A stretch of DNA of 64,000 nucleotides. Source: Rhizorhabdus wittichii RW1. Its GTDB lineage: Bacteria > Pseudomonadota > Alphaproteobacteria > Sphingomonadales > Sphingomonadaceae. The translations under genes and the position numbers were made by a program. The stretch lies in NCBI GenBank assembly GCA_000016765.1, contig CP000699.1, positions 496,001 through 560,000 on the forward strand, read 5' to 3'. Below the pieces are notes generated by a model, which was given only the letters and a program-made list of their open reading frames with translations, searched no databases and was not told the origin of the DNA. The stretch's first letter is position 1. The number at the start of each line of letters is the position of its first letter. Below are positions 55,303 to 64,000 of this stretch, one piece after another.

Positions 55303-55929
55303 TCACGCATAGGCGTAAGGTCCGCCCTTCTCCAAGGCGGCCTGATAGGCCGGGCGGGCATGGATGCGATCGAGCCAGGCGAGGATCGACGGGCGGCGGC
55401 CGTCGAGCTTGAGACGCTGGCGGCCGGCTTCGAGCGGGAAGCTCATCATCACGTCGGCGGCGCTGAACTCGGCACCGGCGAACCAGGGACGCTGGCTGAG
55501 CTCGCTCTCGACATAGTCGATGTGGGTCATAGCCATGCGGGTGACGAAGCCCCTGGCGGGCCATCCGAACGGCCCCATCCTGCCGATCACCAGCGACAGC
55601 AATAGCGGCGGCATCAGCGAGCCTTCGGCATAGTCGAGGAAATAGCGCCAGCGCAGCGCCCCGTCGGGGTCCTCGGGCGGGCCGAGCCGGCCGGCCGAGA
55701 GCGCCACCAGATATTCGAGGATCGTCGCGGTCTCGGCGACGACGCGGCCGTCATGCTCTACGACGGGCGACTTGCCGAGCGGATGGACCTGCTTGAGCGC
55801 GGGCGGCGCGAGCATCGTCTTCGGATCGCGTTCGTAGCGGCGGACCTCATAGGCGAGGCCCAGCTCCTCCAGCATCCACAGGACGCGCTGCGATCGCGAA
55901 TTTTCGAGATGGTGGACGATGATCGCCAT
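55303..55929 (-). CDS. Glutathione S-transferase family protein
   Basis: A 208-residue GST: thioredoxin-like N-terminal domain (MAIIVHHLENSRSQRVLWML, with the glutathione-binding GKSPVVEHDGRVVAETATILEYL around residues 52-75) and an all-helical C-terminal domain containing the N-capping GAEFSAADVMM block. The NSRSQRVLW segment is where the catalytic Ser/Tyr of the family lies. Substrate unknown. The VOC gene lies 34 bases upstream on the same strand, so the two may be one transcript. Confidence 0.9.
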   Translation of the reverse strand: MAIIVHHLENSRSQRVLWMLEELGLAYEVRRYERDPKTMLAPPALKQVHPLGKSPVVEHDGRVVAETATILEYLVALSAGRLGPPEDPDGALRWRYFLDYAEGSLMPPLLLSLVIGRMGPFGWPARGFVTRMAMTHIDYVESELSQRPWFAGAEFSAADVMMSFPLEAGRQRLKLDGRRPSILAWLDRIHARPAYQAALEKGGPYAYA

Positions 55930-55963
55930 GGCAGCCTCCCGCGAGACGGCCCGGCTCGTCCGA

Positions 55964-56311
55964 TCAGCCCGGCTCGTTCACATAGACGGCCAGTTCGTTA
56001 CCCGAAGGCTCGCGGAAGTGGAAGCGGCGGCCACCGGGAAAAGCGAAGATCGGACGGCTGACCGTCCCGCCCGCCGCCTCGACAGACGCCAGCGCGGCTT
56101 CGAGATCGTCGGTCTCGATCACCGCGAGCGGCGCGCGGGTGGCGTCGCCCGCATCGCCGTTGAGGCCGATGTCGCTGCCGGCCTGCCCGGTCGTCGCGGC
56201 ATAATCGGGGCCGAAGGCGGTCAGCGACCAGCCGAAGGCCTGTTCGAAGAAAGCCCTGGATGCGGCCGTGTCGCCGACCGGAAGCTCGACATAGTTGAGA
56301 CGCGCGGTCAT
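55964..56311 (-). CDS. VOC-family (glyoxalase-like) protein
   Basis: A 115-residue vicinal-oxygen-chelate protein: MTARLNYVELPVGDTAASRAFF is the usual first strand and helix, and GRRFHFREPSGNELAVY the last strand with the Glu ligand in the GNELAVY motif. Often acts in dioxygenase or detoxification roles, but ligand residues vary, and here the first metal His is replaced (YVELP). Function unproven. Followed by a GST gene. Confidence 0.85.
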   Translation of the reverse strand: MTARLNYVELPVGDTAASRAFFEQAFGWSLTAFGPDYAATTGQAGSDIGLNGDAGDATRAPLAVIETDDLEAALASVEAAGGTVSRPIFAFPGGRRFHFREPSGNELAVYVNEPG

Positions 56312-56332
56312 GGTTCTCGTCTCCCAATATTG

Positions 56333-56426
56333 GTCATCCCGGCGAAAGTCGGAATCTCCCTGCCTTTTCCATCGTCACCGCCAGCGGCACAAAGGAAAGG
56401 GAGATTCCAGCTTTCGCTGGAATGAC
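56333..56426. repeat. 94-bp inverted-repeat element, copy C (diverged)
   Basis: Left end GTCATCCCGGCGAAAGTCGG and right end its approximate reverse complement, each about 28 bp with a few mismatches, around a centre unlike that of copies A and B. Total length is the same as the 93-bp elements. It lies downstream of recA, before the VOC gene. It is evidently a relative of the family, with another sequence between the cores. Confidence 0.75.
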
Positions 56427-56444
56427 GAGGGATGGTGCGGATGG

Positions 56445-56466
56445 GGGGGAGTCATCTCGCTCCCCC
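56445..56466 (-). terminator. Hairpin downstream of recA
   Basis: GGGGGAG/CTCCCCC arms of 7 bp lie 10 bases past the recA stop (minus strand reading). There is no T-run after it, so it is a possible but weak terminator. Confidence 0.4.
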
Positions 56467-56475
56467 ACCCTCGCC

Positions 56476-57549
56476 TCAGATGTCGTCGTCCTCGGACGGA
56501 CCCGCCATCATCGCCTCGCCGACGCCGTCGGCATTGCCGCGGATCGCGGCTTCGAGCTTGGCGGCGACCTCAGGATTCTCGCGCAGATAGACCTTCGAAT
56601 TCTCGCGGCCCTGGCCGATGCGGATCGAATCATAGCTGAACCAGGCGCCCGACTTCTCGACGAGGCCGGCCTTGACGCCGAGGTCGAGCAATTCGCCGAC
56701 CTTCGACACGCCCTCGCCATACATGATGTCGAACTCGACCTGCTTGAACGGCGGGGCGACCTTGTTCTTGACGACCTTGACGCGGGTGGCGTTGCCGACC
56801 ACCTCGTCGCGGTCCTTGATCGCGCCGGTACGGCGGATGTCGAGACGGACCGAAGCGTAGAATTTCAGCGCGTTGCCGCCGGTCGTCGTCTCCGGCGAAC
56901 CGTACATCACGCCGATCTTCATGCGGATCTGGTTGATGAAGATGACCAGGCACTTCGACCGGCTGATCGAGCCGGTGATCTTGCGCAGCGCCTGGCTCAT
57001 CAGCCGGGCCTGGAGGCCGACATGGCTGTCGCCCATCTCGCCCTCGATCTCGGCGCGGGGAACCAGCGCCGCGACCGAGTCGATCACCAGCACGTCGATC
57101 GCGTTCGAGCGGACCAGCGTGTCGGCGATCTCCAGCGCCTGCTCGCCGGTGTCGGGCTGCGAGACGATCAACTCGTCGATATTGACGCCGAGCTTCTTGG
57201 CATAGACCGGATCGAGCGCATGCTCGGCGTCGATGAACGCCGCGGTGCCGCCCACCTTCTGCGCCTCGGCGATCGCGTGGAGCGCGAGCGTGGTCTTGCC
57301 CGAGCTTTCCGGCCCGAACACCTCGACGACGCGCCCCTTGGGCAGGCCGCCGATGCCGAGCGCGATGTCGAGCCCGAGCGACCCGGTCGAGATCGCCTCG
57401 ACCTGCATCGTCTCGCGGCTGCCGAGCTTCATCGCCGAGCCCTTGCCGAAGGCGCGGTCGATCTGCGCCAATGCGGCTTCAAGGGCCTTCTGCCTATCCA
57501 TATTCGCTGCTTCCCTTTCGGATCCGATGAGCTTCAACTGCGCCGACAT
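56476..57549 (-). CDS. recA: Recombinase RecA
   Basis: Forms nucleoprotein filaments for homologous recombination and triggers LexA self-cleavage in the SOS response. The 357-residue protein has [27 protein letters not shown] near its start, Walker [10 protein letters not shown] (about 82-90), and [14 protein letters not shown] (loop 2 region). Start ATG 57549 follows GAGGGAG with proper spacing; GTG 57558 is too close to it. A LexA box and a matching promoter lie 52-90 bp upstream. The acidic C-terminus (SEDDDI) is typical. Confidence 0.97.
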   Translation of the reverse strand: MSAQLKLIGSEREAANMDRQKALEAALAQIDRAFGKGSAMKLGSRETMQVEAISTGSLGLDIALGIGGLPKGRVVEVFGPESSGKTTLALHAIAEAQKVGGTAAFIDAEHALDPVYAKKLGVNIDELIVSQPDTGEQALEIADTLVRSNAIDVLVIDSVAALVPRAEIEGEMGDSHVGLQARLMSQALRKITGSISRSKCLVIFINQIRMKIGVMYGSPETTTGGNALKFYASVRLDIRRTGAIKDRDEVVGNATRVKVVKNKVAPPFKQVEFDIMYGEGVSKVGELLDLGVKAGLVEKSGAWFSYDSIRIGQGRENSKVYLRENPEVAAKLEAAIRGNADGVGEAMMAGPSEDDDI

Positions 57550-57600
57550 GTGCGTCACTCCCTCGTAGATCGGGTGGCCCGAAACCTCAAACCGGAAACG

Positions 57601-57638
57601 CGTGTACTCTTAATGTTCCATTAGAACAAGGGGAGAAC
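57601..57638 (-). promoter_or_regulatory. recA promoter with SOS (LexA) box
   Basis: On the recA strand, GTTCTCCCCTTGTTC (57638-57624) is an exact GTTC-N7-GTTC alphaproteobacterial LexA box. It overlaps the -35 candidate TTGTTC (57629-57624), which is followed 17 bases later by TACACG (57606-57601). A third GTTC/GAAC half-site at 57615-57618 makes TGTTC-N5-GAACA with the first. LexA binding here would directly block the polymerase, as expected for recA. Confidence 0.8.
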
Positions 57639-57659
57639 TTATATTGTTTTGCCCCCAGA

Positions 57660-57688
57660 CGCCGGAGGTCGCGGATGCGACCGCCGGC
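57660..57688 (-). terminator. Strong hairpin after cckA
   Basis: CGCCGG-A-GGTCGC and GCGACC-G-CCGGCG form a 12-bp near-perfect stem around GGAT, 9 bases past the cckA stop. It is not followed by a T-run on the minus strand, so it may stabilise the transcript end or terminate weakly before the recA promoter. Confidence 0.5.
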
Positions 57689-57696
57689 GCCTGAGG

Positions 57697-60108
57697 CTAA
57701 CCAAGACGCGCGTGATCCGCGAGCGCCTCCCGCGCGGCCTGGCCGATCTGCTGGACCGAGAAGGGCTTGGGCAGGAAGCCGATATTGTCGAGGTCGATCG
57801 AGCGGCGGAGCTGTTCCTCGGCATAGCCCGACATGAAGATGATCGGCAGGTCGGGCCGCTTCTCGCGCGCCGCGCGGGCCATGGAGGGACCGTCCATCGT
57901 CGGCATCACCACGTCGGAGATGACGAGGTCGATCGGCTCCTCGCCGGCTTCCAATATCTCCAGCCCCTCCTCGCCGTTGGTGGCGGTGAGGACCTTGTAG
58001 CCCTGCCGCGCCAGCGCCCGCTCGGCGACGGCGCGCACCATCGCCTCGTCCTCGACCAGCAGGATGGTGCCGGTGCCCCACAGCTCGGTGCTCGCCTCCT
58101 TGACCGGCGCGCGGGCGGCGGCGGCCTTGGCGGGCGCCTCATGGACCGGCAGGTAGATGACGAAGCTCGTCCCCGCCCCCACCTCGCTCTCGGCGAAGAT
58201 GAAGCCGCCGGTCTGCTTGACGATGCCATAGACGGTCGACAGGCCCAGGCCGGTGCCCTTGCCCACCTCCTTGGTGGTGAAGAAGGGCTCGAAGATCTTG
58301 TTGAGGTTCTCGGCCGAGATGCCGCTGCCGGTGTCGGTCACCTTCATCGCGGTATATTCGGTCACCGGCATGATCTCGATGCCGAGCCTCCGAACGTCGG
58401 CCTGCGAAACCGCATAGGTGTGGATCGTCAGCATGCCGCCGTCGGGCATCGCGTCGCGCGCGTTGACGGCGAGGTTGACGATCACCTGCTCGAGCTGCCC
58501 CGGATCGGCGCGGACGGTGCCGAGGTTGCGGCCATGGCTGACCTCGAGCCGGACGGTCTCGCCCAGCAGCCGGTTGAGCAGGTTCGATATCTCCGAGATG
58601 ACGTCGGGGATCTGCAGGATCTGCGGGCGCAGCGTCTGCTGCCGCGAGAAGGCCAGGAGCTGGCGGGTCAGCGCCGCCGCGCGGTTCGAATTGTGCTTGA
58701 TCTGCTGGATGTCGTCATAGTCGCTGTCGCCGGGGATGTGGCGCATCGTCATCAGGTCGCAATGGCCGATGATCGCGGTCAGGATATTGTTGAAGTCGTG
58801 CGCGACGCCGCCGGCGAGCTGGCCGACCGCCTGCATCTTCATCGCCTGGGCGACCTGCCGCTTGAGCCGCGACTCCTCGCTATTGTCCTTGAGGCTGAGC
58901 AGCACCGACGCCTTGCCGAGCCCCTTGGCGGCGGCGATCGTCAGCGAGACATTCTCCTCGGGCCGCTCCTTCAGCCGCACCGACAGGTCGCTCGCCGATC
59001 CGCGCCCGGCGGAGAAGCGCCGCACCGCGTCGGAGACGGCGGCCTTGTCCTCCTCGACGACGAGGTCGCTCGGATAGACGATCGTCGCCTCCGGCCCCAG
59101 CCCGGCGGCGCGGCGGAACGAACTGTTCATGAACAGGACGCGGCCGTCGCGCTCGGCCACGGCCAGGCCGATCGGCAGCATGCCGAGCAGCGCGTGGAGA
59201 TCGCCGGTCGCCACCGCCCGCGCCTCCGCGCCATGGCCGGTCGGCTCGTCGAGCAGCAGGAACAGCGTGGCGTCGGCCCCGCCCTGGTTGTCGAGGGGTA
59301 TCTGGATCAGGCGCACCGGATCGGCGGTGGCGGGATCGGCGGCGAGCCGGATCATGTCGCCGTCGCTGCGCAGCAGCTCGGCAAAGGCCCAGCCCGCGCT
59401 CGGCGCGTCGGCCGAGCCCAGCGCGCGCTGCAGGAAGACGCGATTGGCGACGAGGCCGATGCCATTGCCGTCGACCAGCGCGGTCATCACCCCCGCGCTG
59501 CCGATCCGCCGGCCGATCTCGCTGCCCAGCATCCGCATGATGTCGCCCAGGCCGTCGAATTCGCTCGACCGGTGGAAGCGCCAGACGAGGTGATCGTCGC
59601 CATTGCCCGCGCGCCGGACGATCACGTCGATCAGGCCGCGATCGGTCGACAACCCGGCGATCTGGGCGAGGCCGTCGCGTCGCGCCGCCAGCGCCGCCGA
59701 GGAAAGCTGCATCCGCGTAGCCGCGTCGAGCGGCAGGCCCGGCGGCGTCGGCAGCCCGCCGAACCAGGTCTCATATTGGCGATTGGCGCAGAGCAGCTCG
59801 CCACCCGGTCCGGTGATCGCGACACCGGACGCCGAATCCTCGATCGTGCCGAGCAGCAGTTCGGTGTCGAGCAGCCGTACGGGCCGGCTGTGGATTCGCG
59901 CGCGGACCGTCGCCACCAGCAGGATCATGCCGATCCCCAGGCAGAAGGCGAGCATGAACAGGCCGGCGACCAGCAGATTGTCGGTCGCGCCCCAGATCAT
60001 CCCGGCCATGCCGATCGAGGCGATGAAGGCGAGCACCGCCAGCAGCAGGTTGAGCGCGAAGCGGCCCGAGCTCGCGGAGATCGGGGCGGCGGAGAACAGC
60101 GTGGCCAT
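57697..60108 (-). CDS. cckA: Hybrid histidine kinase CckA
   Basis: Cell-cycle hybrid kinase that, with ChpT, controls the master regulator CtrA in alphaproteobacteria. The 803 residues read as: two transmembrane helices (about 18-38 and 44-67), two PAS-like domains (about 80-200 and 300-410), the HisKA domain with H437 in AGGVAHDFNNILTAI, the HATPase domain (NLAVNARDAM, DTGSGI, GKGTGLGLSTVYGIVKQ), and a C-terminal receiver with phospho-acceptor D732 in DLVISDVVMPTMDGP. This is the CckA layout in full. It starts 45 bases past the M13 peptidase stop, so read-through from that gene is possible. Confidence 0.92.
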   Translation of the reverse strand: MATLFSAAPISASSGRFALNLLLAVLAFIASIGMAGMIWGATDNLLVAGLFMLAFCLGIGMILLVATVRARIHSRPVRLLDTELLLGTIEDSASGVAITGPGGELLCANRQYETWFGGLPTPPGLPLDAATRMQLSSAALAARRDGLAQIAGLSTDRGLIDVIVRRAGNGDDHLVWRFHRSSEFDGLGDIMRMLGSEIGRRIGSAGVMTALVDGNGIGLVANRVFLQRALGSADAPSAGWAFAELLRSDGDMIRLAADPATADPVRLIQIPLDNQGGADATLFLLLDEPTGHGAEARAVATGDLHALLGMLPIGLAVAERDGRVLFMNSSFRRAAGLGPEATIVYPSDLVVEEDKAAVSDAVRRFSAGRGSASDLSVRLKERPEENVSLTIAAAKGLGKASVLLSLKDNSEESRLKRQVAQAMKMQAVGQLAGGVAHDFNNILTAIIGHCDLMTMRHIPGDSDYDDIQQIKHNSNRAAALTRQLLAFSRQQTLRPQILQIPDVISEISNLLNRLLGETVRLEVSHGRNLGTVRADPGQLEQVIVNLAVNARDAMPDGGMLTIHTYAVSQADVRRLGIEIMPVTEYTAMKVTDTGSGISAENLNKIFEPFFTTKEVGKGTGLGLSTVYGIVKQTGGFIFAESEVGAGTSFVIYLPVHEAPAKAAAARAPVKEASTELWGTGTILLVEDEAMVRAVAERALARQGYKVLTATNGEEGLEILEAGEEPIDLVISDVVMPTMDGPSMARAAREKRPDLPIIFMSGYAEEQLRRSIDLDNIGFLPKPFSVQQIGQAAREALADHARLG

Positions 60109-60153
60109 CCGCGCTTGTTCTCCGCCGCCCGTCCTTTCGTCAAGCGGGATGCC

Positions 60154-62199
60154 CTACCAGATGTGCAGGCGATCCGCCGGCGCGAGGTACATCTTCTCGT
60201 CGGCCTTCACGTCATAGGCCTCGTAGAAGGGATCGAGGTTGCGGACGACCCAGGCGCGCTGGATCGAGGGCGAGTGCGGATCGGTGAGCAGCCGTTGCCG
60301 CAGATTGGCCTCGCGATAGTTGCGGCGCCACACCTGCGCCCAGCCCAGATAGAAGCGCTGGTCGCCGGTGAAGCCGTCGATCACCGGCGCCTTCCGCCCC
60401 TTCAGCGCCATCTGATAGGCCTCATAGGCGACGGTCAGGCCGGCGAGATCGGCGATGTTCTCGCCCTGGGTCAGCGCGCCCTGGATGTGCAGGCCGGGCA
60501 GCGGCTCATAGGCGTCATATTGCTTGACGATCCGGTCGGTCAGCACGCCGAAGCGCTTGACGTCGTCGGCGGTCCACCAGTCGGACAGCCGGCCGTGCAT
60601 GTCGTACTTGGCGCCCTGGTCGTCGAAATGATGGCTGATCTCATGCCCGATCACCGCGCCGATGCCGCCATAATTGACCGCCGGATCGGCATGCGGATCG
60701 AAGAAGGGCGGCTGCAGGATCGCCGCGGGGAAGACGATCTCGTTCATCGCGAAATTGGCGTAGGCGTTGATCTCCATCGGGGTCATGCCCCATTCGGTCC
60801 GGTCGATCGGCCGGCCCAGCTTGTTCAGGTTGCGTCGCCATTCGAAGGCGCTGGCGCGCAGCACGTTGCCGAGCAGGTCGCCGCGCCGGATCTCCAGCGC
60901 AGAATAATCGCGCCACTTGCTCGGATAGCCGATCTTGGGCGTGAAGGCGGCCAGCTTGGCGCGCGCCTTCACCTTGGTCTCGGGCGACATCCAGCTCAGC
61001 CCGTCGATCCGTCGACCCATCGCGGCGATGACGTTGCGGACCAGCTCGTCGGCGGCGGCCTTGGTCTCGGGGGTGAAGTAGAGCTTCACATATTCCTGGC
61101 CCAGATCCTCGCCGACCTGTTCCTTGACCAGCGTGACGCCGCGCTTCCAGCGCTCGGAATTCTGCGGGGTGCCCGACAGCACCGTCTGGTTGAAGGCGAA
61201 CTCGGCATCGACGAACGGCTTCGACAGATAGGGCGCCTCGGCGTTGATCGCCGCCAGCAGCAGATAATCCTTGAGCAGCTCGACCGGCGCCGCCGCGATC
61301 GCCCTGGCCATGCCGGCGAAGGCGCTGGGCTGGCCGACCAGATAATCGGCCTGGCCGTCGAGGCCCGCCGCCTTCAGATAGGCGTCCCAGTCGAAGCCGG
61401 GCGCGTTCCTCGCGAAGTCGCCGCGCGTCCATTTGTTGTAGGTCTTGGTGCTGTCGCGCGAATCGACGCGGGTCCACTGGACCTTGGCCAGCTCGGTCTC
61501 GAAGGCGAGGATCGCCGCCGCCCGCTCGTCGGCGCGCGGCTCGCCCGCCAGGGTCAGGAGCTGCGCGACATAGGCCTGATAGGCCGCGCGCGTCTTCGCC
61601 ATGTCGGTATCAGGCTTCAGATAATAGTCGCGATCAGGCAGGCCGAGCCCGCTTTGCCGCACGATCGCGATATAGCTTTCGGGATATTTGTCGTCCTGGT
61701 CGACGAAGGCGCGGAACGGCGTCCGGATGCCGAGGCGCAGATAGTCGCCCATCTTCGCCGCGACCGCGGACCGGTCGTCGATCGCCTTGACCGCGTCGAG
61801 CAGCGGCTTGAGCGGCGCGATCCCGGCGGCGTCGACCGCCGCTTCGTCCATGAAGCTGGCGTAGAGGTCGCCGATCCGGGTGCCGCGCGTCTTCGCGACC
61901 CGTTCGAGGATGTCGTGGCTGCGCGCCATCGACAGTTCGTCCAGCACGGTGAACATGCCGAAGTTCGACCGATCCGCCGGGATCGGCGTGTCCTTCGCCC
62001 AATCGCCATTGGCATAGGCGTAGAAATCGTCGCCGGGGCGGACGCTGCGATCCATGCCGGCGGCGTCGAAGCCGAAATCGCCATAGGTCGGCTTGGCCGT
62101 GGCCTTCGCCGGCGCGGCGCGCGCGGCATCGCCGGCGATCGGCGCCGCCACGGGCACGAGCATGCTGCTCGCCGCGAGAGCGATCAGGAAAATCTTCAT
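60154..62199 (-). CDS. M13-family zinc metallopeptidase (neprilysin-like)
   Basis: Secreted or periplasmic endopeptidase of 681 residues. Signal peptide MKIFLIALAASSMLVPVAAP with cleavage near ARA; first domain begins DFGFDAAGMDRSVRPGDDFYAYANGDW. The zinc site is GHEISHHFDDQG (HExxH) with the downstream ENIADLAGL motif giving the third ligand. The C-terminus ends HIW, like the usual C-x-x-W end of the family. A NAYANF block shows the substrate-binding Asn-Ala-Tyr. Function is probably degradation of periplasmic peptides; no specific target known. Confidence 0.92.
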   Translation of the reverse strand: MKIFLIALAASSMLVPVAAPIAGDAARAAPAKATAKPTYGDFGFDAAGMDRSVRPGDDFYAYANGDWAKDTPIPADRSNFGMFTVLDELSMARSHDILERVAKTRGTRIGDLYASFMDEAAVDAAGIAPLKPLLDAVKAIDDRSAVAAKMGDYLRLGIRTPFRAFVDQDDKYPESYIAIVRQSGLGLPDRDYYLKPDTDMAKTRAAYQAYVAQLLTLAGEPRADERAAAILAFETELAKVQWTRVDSRDSTKTYNKWTRGDFARNAPGFDWDAYLKAAGLDGQADYLVGQPSAFAGMARAIAAAPVELLKDYLLLAAINAEAPYLSKPFVDAEFAFNQTVLSGTPQNSERWKRGVTLVKEQVGEDLGQEYVKLYFTPETKAAADELVRNVIAAMGRRIDGLSWMSPETKVKARAKLAAFTPKIGYPSKWRDYSALEIRRGDLLGNVLRASAFEWRRNLNKLGRPIDRTEWGMTPMEINAYANFAMNEIVFPAAILQPPFFDPHADPAVNYGGIGAVIGHEISHHFDDQGAKYDMHGRLSDWWTADDVKRFGVLTDRIVKQYDAYEPLPGLHIQGALTQGENIADLAGLTVAYEAYQMALKGRKAPVIDGFTGDQRFYLGWAQVWRRNYREANLRQRLLTDPHSPSIQRAWVVRNLDPFYEAYDVKADEKMYLAPADRLHIW

Positions 62200-62257
62200 G
62201 GGAACCTCGGTGTATGATCTGACTATGACGGCTGGCTTACCATCAGCCTTGTCAGGA

Positions 62258-62833
62258 TCAACCCCGCTCTTCCACCGCCCGCTCGGCGCGATGGCGCTCG
62301 CGCAGGTTCCACTTGTGCGAGGTCCAGGCCCGCCAGATGCAGCCCGAGGCGAGATAGCCGACCGCCGCCGTGATCACCGAGATGACGAACAGCCCGATCA
62401 CCAGCGCCGGCGCCGCCGCCGAGGCGAGCCATGCCGCCCATTCGGCGAGGCTGGCGCCCTGGTTGATCATCGTCATCACCGTGCCGACGTCGACCGTCGA
62501 GTGGATGAAGCGATTGCCGACGATGATCGAGAGATAGAGGATGAACGGCGTCGTCGCGGGATTGCTGAGGAAGGTCATCGCCACGGCGATCGGCACATTG
62601 GCACGGCACGGCAACGCGAGCAGCGCCGCGCCGATGATCTGCAGCCCCGGAATCATCAGGAACAGGCCGACGATCAGGCCCAGCGCCACCCCGCGCGGCA
62701 CCGACCGGCGGGTGAAGCGCCACAGCGCCGGCTCCAGCACGCGATGGGCGAAGGGCCGCAGCCAGCGCACCTCCTCCAGCGATTCGCGGGTCGGGGCGTT
62801 CTTGCGCCACCATCGGCCGATGCTGTCGAACAT
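62258..62833 (-). CDS. DUF2062 membrane protein
   Basis: A 191-residue protein with three membrane segments and the DUF2062 features: RRSVPRGVALGLIVGLFLMIPG, GAALLALPCRANVPIAVAMTFLSNPATTPF. Its N-terminus is soluble. Function is unknown; relatives often lie near smpB or dapA in alphaproteobacteria, as here. Only 11 bases separate it from smpB, and it follows smpB on the same strand. Confidence 0.85.
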   Translation of the reverse strand: MFDSIGRWWRKNAPTRESLEEVRWLRPFAHRVLEPALWRFTRRSVPRGVALGLIVGLFLMIPGLQIIGAALLALPCRANVPIAVAMTFLSNPATTPFILYLSIIVGNRFIHSTVDVGTVMTMINQGASLAEWAAWLASAAAPALVIGLFVISVITAAVGYLASGCIWRAWTSHKWNLRERHRAERAVEERG

Positions 62834-62844
62834 CCGCCCCGGGC

Positions 62845-63327
62845 TCAGCCGCGATCGCGCAGCAGGCGCTGCTGCTCGCGTTTCCAGTCGCGTTCCTTCT
62901 CGGTATCGCGCTTGTCGTGCAGCTTCTTGCCCTTGGCCAGCGCCAGCTCGACCTTCGCCCGGCCGCGCCCGTTGAAATAGATCGACAGCGGGATCAGCGT
63001 CATCCCCTCGCGCGAGACGCCGTTGCGCATCTTGTCGATCTCGCGCGCGTGGAGCAGCAGCTTGCGAGGCCGTTTCGGCTCATGGTTGAAGCGGTTGCCA
63101 TGGCTGAACTCGGGCACGTTCGAATTGACCAGCCAGACCTGGTCGTCCTTCACCTCGGCATAGCTTTCGGCGATCGATCCCTCGCCGAAGCGCAGCGACT
63201 TCACCTCGGTCCCGGTCAGGGCGATGCCGGCCTCGAAGAACTGCTCGAGGAAATAATCGAAGCGCGCCCGCCGGTTCTCGGCGACCACTTTCTTCTTCTC
63301 GAACTCTGCGGGACGCGGGCGGGCCAT
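62845..63327 (-). CDS. smpB: SsrA-binding protein SmpB
   Basis: Partner of tmRNA in rescue of stalled ribosomes. The 160-residue protein has the oligonucleotide-binding barrel with [34 protein letters not shown], the [21 protein letters not shown] block and a basic C-terminal tail ([20 protein letters not shown]). ssrA itself is not seen in the window. Between dapA and the DUF2062 gene on the minus strand. Confidence 0.96.
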   Translation of the reverse strand: MARPRPAEFEKKKVVAENRRARFDYFLEQFFEAGIALTGTEVKSLRFGEGSIAESYAEVKDDQVWLVNSNVPEFSHGNRFNHEPKRPRKLLLHAREIDKMRNGVSREGMTLIPLSIYFNGRGRAKVELALAKGKKLHDKRDTEKERDWKREQQRLLRDRG

Positions 63328-63388
63328 GGACTCAACTTAACGCAAAAGGATCGATTTCGTCTCCCGGCAAAGGGAAACGAGCGGAAAT

Positions 63389-64000
63389 TCAGGCGATGCC
63401 GGCGTGCGCCAGCGCCGCGTCGACGGCGGCACGGCTCGCTTCCGACGGCCAGGTCATCGGCAGCCGCAGGTCCGCGGGGAAATCCCGGTAGGTGCGGGTC
63501 AGCGCATATTTGACCGGGCCGGGTGAAGCGTCGCTGAACAGCGCGGCGTGGAGCGGGAACAGCTTGTCCTGCAACGCCAGCGCGTCGGCCCAGCGGCCGT
63601 CGGCGCAGGCGGTCTGGAACTCTGCGCACAGCCCCGGCGCGACATTGGCGGTGACCGAGATGCAACCGACCCCGCCCATCGCCATGAAACCGAGCGCCAT
63701 GTCGTCATTGCCCGAGAGCTGGCAGAAATCGGGGCCGCAATGCTGCCGCTGCGCCGAGACGCGCTCGACCTTGCCGCTGGCGTCCTTGATGCCGACGATG
63801 GTCTTGATCCCGGCCAGCGCGCCCAGCGTTTCGGGCAGGATGTCGGTCACGGTGCGCGCCGGCACGTTGTAGACGATGATCGGCAGGGTGCAATTGTCGG
63901 TCAGGTGGCGGAAATGCGCGATCAGGCCGTCCTGGTTGGGGCGGTTGTAATAGGGCAGCACGACCAGCGCCGCATCGGCCCCGGCCGCCTGCGCCGCCTT
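63389..64000 (-). CDS. dapA: 4-hydroxy-tetrahydrodipicolinate synthase, 5'-truncated
   Basis: Condenses pyruvate and aspartate semialdehyde in lysine and diaminopimelate synthesis. The window ends inside the gene, so only the last 203 residues are seen. They include PYYNRPNQDGL, the pyruvate-side YNVPARTVTD and the Schiff-base lysine in TIVGIKDASGKVERV. The C-terminal part is normal to the stop. smpB lies 61 bases downstream. Identity is secure; the start is outside the window. Confidence 0.95.
   Translation of the reverse strand, partial: KAAQAAGADAALVVLPYYNRPNQDGLIAHFRHLTDNCTLPIIVYNVPARTVTDILPETLGALAGIKTIVGIKDASGKVERVSAQRQHCGPDFCQLSGNDDMALGFMAMGGVGCISVTANVAPGLCAEFQTACADGRWADALALQDKLFPLHAALFSDASPGPVKYALTRTYRDFPADLRLPMTWPSEASRAAVDAALAHAGIA

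Noticed and set aside
57649-62217. A 1,522-codon open frame on the plus strand opposite cckA and the M13 peptidase
   Set aside because: It is low in hydrophobic order, rich in Arg, Asp, Gly and His, and mirrors two well-conserved genes on the other strand; such frames arise from high GC.

Overview
The window looks like chromosomal DNA of a sphingomonad (Alphaproteobacteria, order Sphingomonadales; Sphingomonas- or Rhizorhabdus-like). This rests on the very high GC content, the order of the housekeeping genes, a CckA cell-cycle kinase, an alphaproteobacterial GAAC-N7-GAAC LexA box at recA, and TonB receptors embedded in catabolic clusters. The species is inferred, not proven.

Layout. (1) 1-7,568: envelope and lipid operon uppS(partial)-cdsA-dxr-rseP-bamA-ompH-fabZ, then rpmE (L31) and a VanZ-like membrane protein. 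(2) 8,387-18,788: first accessory region, with a persulfide dioxygenase-like MBL enzyme and a LysR regulator on the minus strand, divergent from hyuA-hyuB-MFS-TonB receptor-RraA-like. (3) 18,780-28,034: an unknown membrane protein, tRNA-Ser(TGA), and a long, tightly coupled operon mltB-rlpA-dac-tmk-holB-metG-tatD-MBL hydrolase-58-aa membrane peptide. (4) 28,144-38,283: a 93-bp inverted-repeat element, a RibD/DHFR-like reductase, a small lipoprotein, an L,D-transpeptidase, mutL, the elongasome operon mreBCD-mrdA-rodA, and tRNA-Lys(CTT). (5) 38,378-52,152: second accessory region, with a PLP dehydratase, a three-subunit molybdenum hydroxylase, a SnoaL-like protein, a second copy of the 93-bp element, an 861-aa LuxR-family (LAL/MalT-like) regulator, and an operon PLP enzyme-Rieske oxygenase-TonB receptor-SDR-SRPBCC protein. 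(6) 52,149-64,000: alaS, a cytochrome c, GST and VOC proteins, recA with an SOS box, cckA, an M13 peptidase, a DUF2062 protein, smpB and dapA(partial).

How the genes work together. The core blocks make isoprenoid carriers, phospholipid, lipid A acyl chains, the outer-membrane assembly machine and the rod-shape wall machinery. The two accessory regions each pair an outer-membrane receptor with enzymes and a regulator, so each looks like a self-contained uptake-and-degradation module for an unknown organic compound. The strongest candidate for something undescribed is the second module. Three near-identical 16-bp dyads (CTAnCCG-N2-CGGnTAG type) sit upstream of its three enzyme units and are good candidate operators for the LAL regulator encoded in its middle.

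No CRISPR array, rRNA, insertion sequence, integrase or prophage was seen.
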